This document shows positions 44,501-56,175 of a DNA stretch of 64,000 nt, one piece after another. Origin of the DNA: Nannochloris sp. 'desiccata' (taxonomy: Eukaryota; Chlorophyta; Trebouxiophyceae; Chlorellales; Chlorellaceae). The stretch spans positions 496,001-560,000 of the forward strand of contig JAGTXX020000003.1 in NCBI GenBank assembly GCA_019044685.2. The letters are read 5' to 3'. The notes below the pieces were generated by a model. That model was not told the origin of the DNA. It ran no database searches and saw only the letters and a program-made list of their open reading frames with translations. The position numbers and the translations under genes are program-made. The first letter of the stretch is position 1, and every line of letters begins with the position of its first letter.

Positions 44501-47368
44501 ATCTTCTTCTTCTTCTTTCTCTTGAGAATGTATTTCAACCCCCAAGCAAATTAAATCCATGCTAATTTTCAACCCTGGTGAGGCATAACATTGCAACGTT
44601 GTCAAATCCAATGATGCATACACCTCTTCTATTTTTCCAGGTGAATCTGAAGTATCGGCGGTGGCGACAGTGGCAGCATTCCTAGGAGATCTAGAGGTCA
44701 AGACCAAACTAAGACTACTAGCAAATACGTCCCATGCCCTCTCTTCATTCGTTTTATAATCTCCATTATCACTTTTCAAGTCTTTATTCAAGCGTAATCC
44801 TTGTTTTAAACTTAATTGCGCTCTTCCAGCCCACCCCGAAAGCAGCGGCAGTGGATCTCTGGGCTCTGTTGTCGTTCCAGCCACCGCAGCTAATATACAA
44901 CTCAACGCAGCAGCAATCTCCTCACCAGATCCATCTAATACTAGCGGAGAAATACTGAAAAATGGTCCTTGTATTGAATGGTCTTGTCGAAGAGAGCCAC
45001 TTAAAGTAAATGCTTTGCTGAGCATGACGGCACCAGGCATGGCTACGGTGTGTTGGCCTGTTTTTTGACACATTGGTTGCCACCAGCCATGTACTACTGA
45101 GAGGATTAGAGGGCATTGGAAACCTTGTGGTCGGAATGCGTTTGCAGTATCTCGTGTGTGGTAAGAAATAGCCTCCGTTGCTTGGATTAACAAGGCAGCA
45201 GAGGTGACCGAGGTCGAGGTTGATGTGGAGTCAGTATAGGTGGTGTCGATTATGTATTTTTTCATCAAACAGCGTAATGCCACTTGTAAGGCATCAATTT
45301 CAATATCCCAGCCTGATATACTCGACCACATTGATGGCTGGGAAGAAGGGAGGATGTCCTCTCTTTCGACACCGCTATCCTTGATGCTACTTTCCTCGTC
45401 AAGGGCCGATGGTGGTGCCGCCCCCTCTGCTGCTCCTGCAGATTTGTTAATTAAAACAAGCCTTGCAATAAACAACTCTGCATGGTGCCTCAACATCGGA
45501 TCCACAGCTATCCAAACTTGTCCCACGTGTAAAGAACAAGCAGTTTCATCAACATTAGCAGGACCACCATTATGATCTAGATTATCTACTACAGTTTTCT
45601 GAAATTCCAATGCATTCTCAGGATTACGTAATCTGCCAGCTGATCGAAGGGGGACCTCGCAAGGATGAATACTAAAAATTTCATCCCAAACAGGCTCTTC
45701 TTCAGCTGCTACACTGGAAGCACTATGGTTACCACCACCATCATCACCATCACCTCCCCCATTAACATTACATTGTGAAGAAGAAAGAAGCTGTACTATT
45801 GCCCCTCCAGAGACCACACAGCTATTATGTCGTACAGAAATATTTTGTACTTGCATTTCTACATCCAGAAAAGTCGTATTAATTGAAGCAGTACACACCT
45901 GGGTCAATCCAATTTCAAAATCTAGAAATGGTACGACAGATGGTCCTAGTACAACTTCAGTTGTTTTTAAAGACGCAGTGGTTGTTGAACTACTAGAACT
46001 AATAAAGCTAGCATTTTGATTATTTGCAATGCCAAGTTGAACGCATAAGGTGCTCAAAGTAAGAGTGAGTTCTGCTTGTGTTGGTGGGTGACGGTTTCCA
46101 AAGTCTTCTGATTGTTGATTCACGTCGGTAATAACAGGGACGGTGTTACCACCCCTACCTCTGTTTCCTTCTTCTTGTAGTAGCTCTGAAGTTTCTATAT
46201 TACGTATATATGAAGCTTCATCAACTGCTACATTCCAGATTTTACCTAGAAAGCCTAAAGCTTTCATTTGAGGCTGTTCTTCAGTTCCTTGGTCCATCCC
46301 AAATGTCGCTCCTTCTCCATCAGACGACACCGGCACCTCAACACCATCCTCACCTTCTAATTCTTCTATACCATTATTGCTACTGATAATACGTAGCTTC
46401 TCAATTAGTACATACATCCATTTTATTTGTTGATCATTCACAGCCCCCAAAACACTTCCCAGCTGCACCTCCACCGCCACTTTAGCATCGTCTTTACCCA
46501 AATCCATTCCTTCTATATAAGAAAAGATAGGCAATAATGCAGCAATGCTTAAGCTACTTAGCCTCAATAAAGGTAAATATGTCTGTAAGCTACTTGATTC
46601 GGTGTTATCTATACTAATACTAAGCCCCTTAATTAAACAATTCTTCATCAACCAAGCTTCTGGGGTCTCGACTAGATCCCACCACTCGATCGATTCTCTA
46701 TTTGCGATAATGAGCTGCTCTAAAGCTATAGTCATAACGAAATCATTGATGCAGACGTATTTTATGACGAGATTTTTTATTGTGAAGCTTAAATTGAGGC
46801 CAGCACGGAGAGCCATAGACTGGAGATTGCTGGTAAGCCAAGAGGAAGAACTACCGCCGAGGCCAAGCCAACCGCCTCCTCTAGTCCCTCCACTGATATT
46901 GTTGTTGGTAGTACTGCTCTCAGTGTCTTCCGACTGTCCATCTTGACTCGAAGACCGGTTCTGTTGTGTGGAATCGCCTAGAACAATCTCTACTGTGTCG
47001 AAAATAACCTGGAAGGAGTGAAAACGAAAGAAAAACTTTAAAAAAGAACCTGACCGCCGTGCTTCTAGTAAAAAATCATCAATTGAACATTGATCAATAT
47101 AACTCTTCTAGGTGGTTAAGCCTACCTCTATAGGCTGTGTATTCAGAGCTGTCCAGGGTACTTTAATTTGTAAAGAGCGAGCAAAGGCACGCCGTGACTC
47201 TAGCAAATCTGCCGGGAGGACGGAGCCCAAGTCCAACTCCAAGTTGTGCAGAGAAAAGCCACCAGAGCCTGAGAGAGCCACCTTGAATTTGCCAGCATCT
47301 CCTTCTTGAGATCTCTTGACAAAGCGCTCAAGCAAGCGCGTCACTAAAGGTGTTAAGAGCCGCTCCAT
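38534..47368 (-). CDS. VPS13-like bridge-like lipid transfer protein
   Basis: Likely exons: 47368-47126, 47008-43995, 43913-43016, 42967-38534, giving ~2,862 aa. The N-terminus is chorein-like (GFSLHNLELDLGSVLPADLL, LQIKVPWTALNTQPIEV). The central part contains repeated beta segments, then a VPS13 adaptor-binding (VAB) region (SWTSGDDQLAAVLPPDQMLE). The C-terminus has the family signature FFNPTGLVRSIQRGVANM, LPLQGLQHGPLQF, and GVGQGSVSLV, followed by a PH-like segment. These proteins form long grooves that move phospholipids at organelle contact sites. The 81-nt segment 43994-43914 has a GTACGT donor, CTAAC and CTCGCAG and no in-frame stop, so it is called an intron. The last intron (43015-42968) is only 48 nt. 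The length is at the low end for the family. Confidence 0.88.
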
Positions 47369-47651
47369 GAGATCTCAAAATTTGATCATCACACTTTCGA
47401 ATATAATATTCGCGTCATTGAGTAGCATGTGTTCTATGTTGGAAGTGGGTTTAATTTACAAATTTGAATTACTACTTGGAATCCTGAATGTGTTCTAAAT
47501 TAGATCAGTTCGGCAACTCCCTCCTCGGCGGCACCGTGACGATTTTTGAACTGCGTAAAGCAGTGCTTTGAAAATGTTCGCACCTCAGGCTGCTACAGCC
47601 TCTCTCTCATTTTTAAAATCGAGAATCAACTATATATTACAGTACTCTATT

Positions 47652-49010
47652 CTATTCTTGCACACGTGCATATTTTGCTTCCTTCAACGCTATCACGTCT
47701 GCTTTCTTTTCCATCATTTCTTCTACTGTAAACATTTTTGGCCGTTTCAATAGCGGGACATGAGGCTGGTCCCTTTCATGCTTAAAATCGTTCGTATCCT
47801 CTCCTTGAAGCTCATCACTCAGTATCTTTTTTTCCATAGCATGTAAGATTGCTGCTCTCGTTAAGTGGCTCGTTATAGCTTCATCTAGCCCCTGACGGAC
47901 ACCATAATGCGCCTTCCACGATCTATTCAAGTTCAAATCAGGATACTTGCAATTAAATAGTAACAACGGTTCCTCTGATGCCATCAAATACAAAGGCTTT
48001 CTTGGAGTCGCTTGAATATCTAATAAGCTTGTCATGATCCCAGGTTCTTCTTTACCATGGCCTATCATGAGTAATAAAGCAGCTATACAACGGACTTGAT
48101 GCCATAGAAAGGCGGTTCCTTTAATATACAATTCTAAGACCCGCCTCTGGCCACACACCATTTCTGGAACATATTCTAGCCGTACTTCAAGGATAGTACG
48201 TACAAAAGACTTGACTGCCACAACATCTGGCTTGCAAAAATTGCGGAAATCGTGTTCTCCGAGTAAAATTTGAGCTCCTTGTCGCATTTTTTCTACAGAT
48301 AATTTCCCGTCATCAATTATATAATATTTATACTCGCGATAATGAGCACTAAATCTTGCACTGAATCTTTCAGGAACAGTGGACCAGCCTAAAACACGTA
48401 TTTCTGGGGGTAATACACGGTTTAACAGTGCAGGATAATCGTACTCTTGTGATTCAGAGACAGGTGGCTCTCCATTTTTTCCTGCCGAGCGAAGCAACAA
48501 AGCCACAACTTGACCCAGGCCACTGACTCCTTTATCTGTGCGACCACCCCGGGAATATTTCAGATCTTGCCATGACATACCATATGGTATGAGCCGGCAT
48601 CTATTAAATGCCCCAAAGAGGTGTTCTTCTATTGTTTCTTCGATATTTTCCTGCCGAGCAAAGCCATGGTAATCGTGGCCAATGTACATGACCTCTAGAG
48701 CAACATACCGCTGTTGATACTGTTGAAAATCTATTTCTTTTACTTTTTTGGCCTTCTTATTGCTTGGCCGTAGAGAGAGTGAAGAAGAAGAAGAAGGGGC
48801 CTTTTGGTTGTCTTCTTTTTGGCACAAGTTGTGGGCAACCTGGCGGAGCTTTGCCGCTAATTCTTTGCTCCGCTGAGGGGAAAAAGTTTCATCTGGGAAC
48901 AAGGTTTCAAAGAGCTTGATATGGACATCTGAGGAACCCGCCATTGTAGATACTATTCTCTGTGGGATTCTAGCTAGCAAGGTCTGTGCTGCCTTACGAA
49001 ATAGAAACAT
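47652..49010 (-). CDS. tRNA pseudouridine38/39 synthase (PUS3/DEG1 type)
   Basis: Single exon, 452 aa from ATG at 49010. The TruA-family fold is clear: ALEVMYIGHDYHGFARQEN, then YSRGGRTDKGVSGLGQVVAL with the catalytic Asp in GRTDKG, VLGWSTVPERFSARFSAHYR, EHDFRNFCKPDV, LYIKGTAFLWHQVRCIAALL and YLMASEEPLLLFNCKYPDL. The long region before the core and the FRNFCK form favour the PUS3/Deg1 subgroup, which modifies U38/U39 of the tRNA anticodon arm. The N-terminal MFLFRKAAQTLLARIPQRIV could be a mitochondrial presequence; a second ATG at 48944 would give a cytosolic/nuclear form. Confidence 0.9.
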   Translation of the reverse strand: MFLFRKAAQTLLARIPQRIVSTMAGSSDVHIKLFETLFPDETFSPQRSKELAAKLRQVAHNLCQKEDNQKAPSSSSSLSLRPSNKKAKKVKEIDFQQYQQRYVALEVMYIGHDYHGFARQENIEETIEEHLFGAFNRCRLIPYGMSWQDLKYSRGGRTDKGVSGLGQVVALLLRSAGKNGEPPVSESQEYDYPALLNRVLPPEIRVLGWSTVPERFSARFSAHYREYKYYIIDDGKLSVEKMRQGAQILLGEHDFRNFCKPDVVAVKSFVRTILEVRLEYVPEMVCGQRRVLELYIKGTAFLWHQVRCIAALLLMIGHGKEEPGIMTSLLDIQATPRKPLYLMASEEPLLLFNCKYPDLNLNRSWKAHYGVRQGLDEAITSHLTRAAILHAMEKKILSDELQGEDTNDFKHERDQPHVPLLKRPKMFTVEEMMEKKADVIALKEAKYARVQE

Positions 49011-49585
49011 TAAAATAATAATTGAATTTTGTCGGCATCCTGAATATTTAATCAATCTTATATATACAAAGGCAGTGCCCAATTCTGCAATGGGATATCG
49101 CACCAAGTTACTGTATTCTAACAGCACCAGGGCAATGTTCTTTAAATACTGATGAGTCGCTTAATGACCCTGGTGGCTCTCACGAACCAAACTTGAACTA
49201 TGGCCAAGATTAGGGCTTGGCTCAATTTTCGAAACGCATTCCTATCATCGGGTTTACCATTGTGTCACTCTTATTTGTTTATTTCTATAACTGGCGGAGA
49301 GAGACAAAATGGTTGATAGCAAATAATGTTTCATGTATATTGATGGCAAGGTTGTTGCGGACATATTTTGGGGAAAAGGTAATGATCACTCACGGTCTTA
49401 GCATCGAATTAATAAGCAAATGGCTTCGGCGATATTGGTTTGGTCTTGCGTAAAGAGTCTACGGTTTGCCGGAAGACTTCAATCATAGTCAATGCCCCTG
49501 AACACTGCCAGAACACACGCTTCAAATTCCAATCCAAGCACGCAGCTTCTAACAAACCCTTTATTTCCAATAGTCTTGCAGGAGC
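49011..49585. other. Divergent intergenic region
   Basis: Shared upstream region of PUS3 (-) and the amylase (+). The frame 49217-49453 starts with TTG only and is not believed. An acceptor-like TCTTGCAG just before the amylase ATG (about 49573-49580) leaves open a 5' UTR intron. Confidence 0.45.
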
Positions 49586-51670
49586 ATGAGAATCTCAAGG
49601 GCTCCATCAATCAGTAGAGTGAGCAGACTTGCTCTGCCACCAGTGACGGCCACCGGCCAGAAAACCCCTTTTAGACCCTTTTTACCTCTCCCAGCACCTC
49701 AACGTTTCGGTGGCTGGGTACCTGGTGACCTTACTGTAAGCAAGCGAAAACATAGCCTTTTAGCCCCCCCTAGACGTGTCGCTGCACCGGAAGCATCAGA
49801 ACAGGGCAGTTCAAGCAGCCCTGCCGTCTCTGTCACCTTCAATCACGAAGCCTCCCCAGACGGCACAGTAATCAACATTTTTGGACAGAATCAACCTGGT
49901 CTTTTGATGCAGCTTACCTCTGTCTTCATGGCGAATGATATCATTGTTAATTCTGCTAATATAACAACAGAAGACGATGGCTCTGTCTGCAATATTTTCT
50001 GTGTCACCGACCCCGAGGGAAATAAAATAGCATCAGATAGATGGCCTCTTCTAGATGAACAGTTGACGCGAGTTATGAGAGCGAGTAGTCGTAGTTCAAA
50101 ACCTTCTATTTTCGGTGCTGCTGTGATAGATGAAATGGCAATAGAGGCTGTCACCTCAAGCGAAGATGCAGATGAGCTGGAACGTGCGGCAAAAGAGATG
50201 TCTGAAGCTGCAAGTACATTAGTTCGAGTAGAACGTGAACTCATTGGATTAGTTGAAAGTAATGCTGATAAATCTATGTTGTTGCAAAAACAAACAGAGC
50301 GTGGCGAGGCATCATCACAACTTGAACGAAGGATGGCTGCAATGGAAGCGATTCTTATTAGCCGTCGTACACAGATAGAATTACTTGCAAAGAAAGCTGC
50401 TGAGCCTGTGATACCTTCTTTCTTCCAGCCTCCTCCTACGAAGCCATCAGGTCCAGCTGCCGGCACTGGCTACGAGATCATCTTGCAAGGTTTTAACTGG
50501 GAGAGTTGCAAAGAGCCTTGGTATCAACGCCTTGCTGAACTTGCTCCTAGTATTGCGGAAGACGGATTTACAGCAGTTTGGATGCCTCCATCGTCTGATG
50601 CAGTCAGTGCTCAAGGGTACCTTCCACGGGATTATTATGACTTAAACTCCAAGTATGGAAGTGAAGCTGAATTGCGTCAACTGATCTCTGTCTTACACGA
50701 TAATGGATTAAAAGCCATTGCTGACATTGTCATTAACCATCGATGTGCCCATTATCAAGGCAACGATGGAAAATGGAATAAATTCGGAGGGCGTCTTGCC
50801 TGGGATAATAGCGTTGTATGTTCAAATAACCCTGCATATGGCGGTACTGGGGGTTATAAACAACAAGAAGACTACCCTGCAGCACCTAATTTGGATCATA
50901 ATCAGGAAAGAGTTCGTAAAGATATTATAGAATGGATGCGGTGGTTGCGCAATTCCATTGGATTTGATGGTTGGAGATTTGATTTCGTTAAAGGGTATGA
51001 TGGTAGATGGGTAGGTGAATATGTGAATGCTACAGTACCTGAAATGGCGTTTGGAGAGTACTGGGATACGTGTTCATACAGTGACGGTGTGTTGAGTTAC
51101 AACCAAGATGGACATCGACAAAGAACGGTAGATTGGTGTGATGCGACCGGAGGTGCCTGTGCTGCATTTGATTTCACCTTGAAAGGAATATTACAAGAAG
51201 CTGTAGCAAGGAAAGAGTACTGGAGATTGGTAGATGCTCAAGGAAGACCTTCTGGTCTGTTGGGCGTCTGGCCTTCAAGAGCGGTGACATTTTTAGAGAA
51301 TCATGATACTGGTAGTACGCTTCAGCATTGGCCCTTCCCTTGGAAGAATGCTGCTGAGGGTTATGCATATCTGCTCACCCATCCTGGATCTCCATGTGTC
51401 TTTTGGGATCATTATTTCTATGATGAGAACCTGCGCAAGGACATTCAGAAACTGGTGGCAATTCGTAAGCAATTCTTGCTAAACTATAAATCAGTTGTAG
51501 CAGTGAAGAAGGCCTATAATGATGTGTATGCTGCAGTCATTGATAATAAGGTTGCAGTGAAAATCGGGCCTGGAAACTGGTCTCCCTCAGAAGCTTTGGG
51601 TGGTGGGATTAAAGAGTTCAAATTATTGCATAGTGGACATAATTTCGCGGTCTGGGAAGCAGTGTATTGA
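49586..51670 (+). CDS. ACT domain-alpha-amylase fusion (GH13), putative plastid
   Basis: Single exon, 694 aa. A ~75-residue basic N-terminus looks like a transit peptide. Residues ~81-165 form an ACT domain (VINIFGQNQPGLLMQLTSVF, ANDIIVNSANITTEDDGSVC), a ligand-binding regulatory fold. A helical, probably coiled-coil linker spans ~190-275. The GH13 catalytic domain covers ~296-694: ILQGFNWES, WMPPSSDAVSAQGYLPRDYY, IADIVINHRCA, then nucleophile D466 in GWRFDFVKG, acid/base E491 in FGEYWD and D574 in FLENHDTG. All catalytic residues are present. It should hydrolyse alpha-1,4 links in starch, with the ACT module suggesting allosteric control by a small metabolite. Substrate and ligand are inferred. 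Confidence 0.93.
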   Translation: MRISRAPSISRVSRLALPPVTATGQKTPFRPFLPLPAPQRFGGWVPGDLTVSKRKHSLLAPPRRVAAPEASEQGSSSSPAVSVTFNHEASPDGTVINIFGQNQPGLLMQLTSVFMANDIIVNSANITTEDDGSVCNIFCVTDPEGNKIASDRWPLLDEQLTRVMRASSRSSKPSIFGAAVIDEMAIEAVTSSEDADELERAAKEMSEAASTLVRVERELIGLVESNADKSMLLQKQTERGEASSQLERRMAAMEAILISRRTQIELLAKKAAEPVIPSFFQPPPTKPSGPAAGTGYEIILQGFNWESCKEPWYQRLAELAPSIAEDGFTAVWMPPSSDAVSAQGYLPRDYYDLNSKYGSEAELRQLISVLHDNGLKAIADIVINHRCAHYQGNDGKWNKFGGRLAWDNSVVCSNNPAYGGTGGYKQQEDYPAAPNLDHNQERVRKDIIEWMRWLRNSIGFDGWRFDFVKGYDGRWVGEYVNATVPEMAFGEYWDTCSYSDGVLSYNQDGHRQRTVDWCDATGGACAAFDFTLKGILQEAVARKEYWRLVDAQGRPSGLLGVWPSRAVTFLENHDTGSTLQHWPFPWKNAAEGYAYLLTHPGSPCVFWDHYFYDENLRKDIQKLVAIRKQFLLNYKSVVAVKKAYNDVYAAVIDNKVAVKIGPGNWSPSEALGGGIKEFKLLHSGHNFAVWEAVY

Positions 51671-52039
51671 TATGTATTAATCTTTAACATAATACTGATC
51701 GGATATTTCACCCATTTTTTTTTGTAAATATTGAGAAGACGAAATTTGTAAATTTTTGAAGTTGGTCAGTTGACGCAGGCGCAAAAGAGCAGGCAGGCAG
51801 ATTTTGAAATACATTGCAGCTTGTTGAACAAGCCTTCTTCCTGGATAGCGCAAGATAAATCAACAATCTTTACTTTCTATTGTGCAGCCTAGGCATTACT
51901 AGTATCGCTTACCCTTATGAATTTATAGTTTTCAACTGTTATTGACCATTTTTTCAGGTTGACCCACTCAAAACGTGTCCTAGCACTGATCGCAAGTCAT
52001 TTACGGGTTAAGAGACTATCAACTAATAATTAAAGGAGA
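51671..52039. other. Intergenic region
   Basis: 369 bp between the amylase and the transporter, both on +. TGTAA at 51723-51727 lies ~55 nt past the amylase stop. No gene was recognised. Confidence 0.5.
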
Positions 52040-53227
52040 ATGAGCGCTGCCTTAATACCTCCGGCACTAGCTCCAGCAGCTTATGCTGCCATGAACATCG
52101 CTTCAGCGACAGGAATAGTGTTTGCAAACAAAGCTGGTGCGCATATACATGATGTCTAGTTTGAATGTGGATCAGTAGTGCTGCGGCTCCCACCTGAAGC
52201 TCTCATAATTCTATTTTTTCTTGGTCGCCCAATTTGAAGTCATCACCCTTGCCGTTCAATCTTTGCAGTTTTTTCTGTCTTCAAATTTCATTTCACTTAC
52301 GCTCTGACGTTCGTACACACCATCTTCACAATGATTGGCATGCAAGGATTTTTACGCTCTGGTCTATTTGAGCCGAAAATTGTTCAGAAAAGAAAGCTAT
52401 TGCCGCTGGCAGCGGCATATGTAGGCTATATCGTTTTATGCAATCTTAACTTGAATATCAATCCCGTGGGATTCTATCAAATTACAAAAATCGCAGTAGC
52501 GCCTGCTGTACTTGCAATCGACGCAGTTGTTTATAAAAAGAGGACTTCTGGTCGAGTAACAGCCTCTGTAGCGGTGGTATGCTTGGGTGTTAGCCTAGCT
52601 ACCATCACCGACCCTCAAATCTCTTCTAACTTCGTAGGACTTATAATTGGATTTGGCAGTGTCATGGCAACTGCTCTGTATCAAACCTGGGCTGGTGTCC
52701 AGCAAAAAGAACTTGGTCTTGGTAGCATGCAATTATTACACCAGTATGTCCCCCTTGCTGCTGCTCTTTTAGGCTTTTTGGCGTTAATTTTAGAACCAAT
52801 GGGGTGGTTTAACGCTACAGAGGATACAATCATAGGGTATCCTTATAGCTTGCCTTCTTTATCTGCAATATTTGTTAGTGCCGCTCTCGGCCTTTTGGTG
52901 AATCTAAGCACCTTTTTAGTTATTGGAGCGACAAGCAGCTTGACGTACAATGTTGTAGGTCATATTAAAACAGTTATTATCCTCACAGGTGGTGTTATCT
53001 TCTTTGGAGACTCTATGCCATTGAAAAAACTTGGAGGTATCTCTGTAGCGATGTTTGGAATCATCATGTATTCACAAGCAAAGCTTCAAGAATCTAGAAA
53101 CACTTTACCAACGAAGATTAATGTTTCAAGATCTCCCCCGGAAATGCTGAATGGTGATGCACTAGATGTGACGCATAGAAGCCCACGATTGAGACGGGCC
53201 TCTGCTACACAAGAAGATAGCAGATAA
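52040..53227 (+). CDS. Drug/metabolite transporter of the triose-phosphate/nucleotide-sugar family
   Basis: Two exons, 52040-52136 and 52269-53227, phase 1 (FANKA to VFSVFKFHFTYALTF), 351 aa. The sequence has ~9-10 hydrophobic helices. Family features are IVFANKAVFSVFKFHFTYAL, LTFVHTIFTMIG, LNLNINPVGFYQITKIAVAP, then YQTWAGVQQKELGLGSMQLL and SLTYNVVGHIKTVIILTGG, FGDSMPLKKLGGISVAMFGI. This pattern matches the KV/A/G and UDP-xylose/SLC35E3-like subgroup of endomembrane sugar transporters. No transit peptide precedes the first helix, so Golgi or ER location is more likely than plastid. Substrate cannot be read from sequence. Confidence 0.88.
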
Positions 53228-53635
53228 TACCCAACCCAGAGAGTTTGGCGGGGAAAAGTGGAGAAGTAGTTTATTACTGTTGTCTTTTGTTTTTGGTTAT
53301 GCATCGTGATACATGTGTTGTTATAATAAAGTTTTTGTCTAATCGGTTTGTAATTCATTTGACCTTAAGAACAGGCATCTATTTATCGTAGAGCGCTGGC
53401 GGGGCTTGAAAAGAGAGAGAGATTCAATTGAGGTTCCACGAGACCAGGAGATTATTGAATTTACTACTATTAAATTTTGCATGCATATCATTTCCATCCA
53501 TGCTATGATCAAGGCAAAATTGCTTTGGTGAAGGAAGACATTGCTGTGATCAGGGGGAAAAAAGCAATTCATTTTCTGTCTAAGCTTATATTCCTGTTAA
53601 ATTGGCCTCAATCTCAGCTTAAAACATAAGACAAA
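53228..53635. other. Intergenic region
   Basis: 408 bp between the transporter and TAF5, both on +. AT-rich; no ORF or RNA recognised. Confidence 0.45.
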
Positions 53636-55831
53636 ATGGCATCAGCAGAAGGTGCATTGAAGGATGTGGAGGTTGACCGCTTAGTGATTGATTGGCTAAA
53701 GAAGCGAAAGTGAGTTTATTTGACAGGTTTTTTCCCATTTTTGTGCGTTAAACCTTTAAATCTCAGCATCTGATCTTTGATCCATGTTTCTATAGGCTGA
53801 ATGAATCTTTAAAGGTATTAGAACTTGAATTACTAGTCACAGAGCAGGGCACCCAGGCGGCAGCCGTAGAAAAACTGCTTAATGATAAAGAGGTCCCTCT
53901 TGAAGACGTTTTATTAGCTACAGCTGGTAGAGGTGATCCAACTTCATACGCCTCTGAGTTGTCAAAGCTTCAGAATTGGGTAGATGGCTCCCTTGATACC
54001 TATCGGGTAAGAACACTTACTTATTTTTTGGGGGCGTCTATATTTTTTTACTCTTTTAAATAACAATAAACCCAAGACTTCCTCCTTCATCACTAATTCC
54101 TCTCTATGCCTCCCTTCTTCCCTGCAGCCTGAGCTTTCTCATATGTTTTATCCTATATTTGTCCACACCTACCTCCAACTAGTCAACCTCGGTGCCGCTT
54201 CAGTAGCCCATGCTTTGCTGGCAGAAAGCAAAAACAGCATCTTAGCAAGTTCAATAAGTCCCCGGCAACGTAAAAGCCGAGGTTCTGAGCTGCACGACCT
54301 CCTCAGTATCTCAACTCCTGAGCAATTAGAAACTAGTAATTTAGCGAAAGCATTCCGTGCACAGCGTACACCAATACGACTGTCAAAGTACGGATATGAT
54401 CTGGTACTACAGTATTTACGTCAGTCAGATATGCTATTGATGCTTGGTGTCGTTAATCAATGGCTCGCTGTGGAAATTGTAGCAGAAGCTGTAGCACCTG
54501 CTGCTCTTGACGATGGTGGCCTGCTGGCTGGCGTTGGTGGTGATGGTGTTGACGCAGGCACAATCAATCAAACAGAGCTTGATTTACGGCTACTGAACAC
54601 CAGTGCTGAGCACGTATACGAAGCAGAAACGATGAAAGTAGCTTCTGATGAGGCTACCAAACTAGCAGACGATGAAAATGCAACTAAAAAAGAAAAACAA
54701 GCACGACAAAAAGCTGCTACAGAAGCGAAAGAAAAGTTAGAAAAAGTCGGGGAAAAGTTTATGGAAGCGACTATTCCACTTCCTTCTATCGACAAAGAAG
54801 TCCAACAGGCCCTTTTAAAGCATCTAGAAGCGAGCGAAAGTGCAGGAGCAGGTGGAAAACCCATCTGTGGAGATGCTCTCCCCTCTGCTGCATTTTTAAC
54901 TTTTGTTAATGCGCAACAGACATTAAACTCGATCTCTATGTCTTCTGCTGGAGATTCAGTTGTTGCTGGCTTTGCGGACTCCTCAGTAAGAATATACAAC
55001 CTCGATAACAGTGGCGATAATCAGGGCGGTAGGAAGGGCAACGCGAGCGCTTCTTCTTCTGTACCAATCATTTTACGAGGCCATTCAGGCCCAGTCTACG
55101 CCACAGACTTCTCCCCAGATGATCAATTACTGCTTTCGTCCAGTGCCGATGGTACAGCCCGGTTATGGAGCACCAAACTCTCGGTAGGTCTCGTTGTCTA
55201 TCAAGGCCACATGCTGCCTGTTTGGGACGTGGCATTTGCGCCCGACTACGGCTACTACTTTGCCACAGCATCTGCAGATCGTACAGCACGAATTTGGGTA
55301 ACAGAACGTACCCAGCCTCTCCGTGTCTTTACTGGCCATCAGAGTGATGTAGATGTTATCAAATGGCATCCTAATTGTCATTATGTAGTAACTGGTTCAA
55401 CTGATCGATCAGTGCGAGTATGGGATCTTCGGTCTGGTGGGTGTGTGCGTATGTTATTAGGACATAATGCACCTATTACTGCATTAGTTGTATCGCATGA
55501 TGGAGCTACAGTTGCTAGTGCAGATGCCAATGGCGCCTTGTCTACTTGGGATCTGGGGGCAGCAAGGAGAGTTGGTAATTCTACTACTGCGCATAATGGG
55601 CCAGTGTGGTCTTTGGATTATAGCTATGGAGAAGGCAAGGTGTTGGCTTCAGGAGGAAGCGATTGTCGTGTGAAATTGTGGAGCAGTAGTAGTTCTGCAG
55701 AAGGAGGAGCTGAAGCTGGTTTGAGTTGTGTAGCGACCTGGAACACCAAGGCGACGCCGGTAATTGCAACAAGCTTTACTAAGAGGAATTTGTTGCTTGC
55801 TGCTGGTCCATTATCCTTGGCTAAACCTTAG
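53636..55831 (+). CDS. TAF5: TFIID subunit TAF5
   Basis: Three exons: 53636-53709, 53796-54006, 54128-55831; phases 2 and 0, 662 aa. A LisH-like N-terminus (DRLVIDWLKKRKLNESLKVL) is followed by the TAF5 NTD2 domain (ELSKLQNWVDGSLDTYRPEL, MFYPIFVHTYLQLVNLG). The C-terminal half has at least six WD40 repeats, e.g. LRGHSGPVYATDFSPDDQLL, YQGHMLPVWDVAFAPDYGYY, FTGHQSDVDVIKWHPNCHYV, and LLGHNAPITALVVSHDGATV. The second repeat carries the TAF5-typical YGYYFATASADRTARIW. It is a scaffold for histone-fold TAF pairs in TFIID. TGTAA at 55853-55857 is a likely poly(A) signal. Confidence 0.95.
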
Positions 55832-56175
55832 AATAGTAATCGTTATTGACTGTGTAATATAAAGTGAATATATCACAAAAAGCAGACAGCAAGAATTTGA
55901 GTACCTCGGCGCAGGGAGGCAAGCTGCTGCTGAGCTCCAAGTCATTCCATTCCCTGGGATAATCGCAATCAAAATACCTTCTGATTGCATTCATAACTTT
56001 AATTTAATATCAAGATCCTCCCACCAATCATCCTATAGTTGATAATAGCAAAACAATATTGATCGAAAGCAAAGATCGCTATTTTAAAAATCAGAGCTCA
56101 AATCGTCCTCCCCTTCGTTATGCATTCTGACAGAACCTGAAGGCAGACAGCTTCAACATTCCCTAAAAATTGGGA
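55832..56175. other. Intergenic region
   Basis: 344 bp between TAF5 and the Gln-rich gene, both on +. It holds the TAF5 poly(A) signal TGTAA at 55853-55857 and presumably the next promoter. Confidence 0.5.

Noticed and set aside
49217..49453. Hydrophobic + frame in the PUS3/amylase intergenic region
   Set aside because: It begins with TTG, has no ATG at the start, and lies in promoter sequence.
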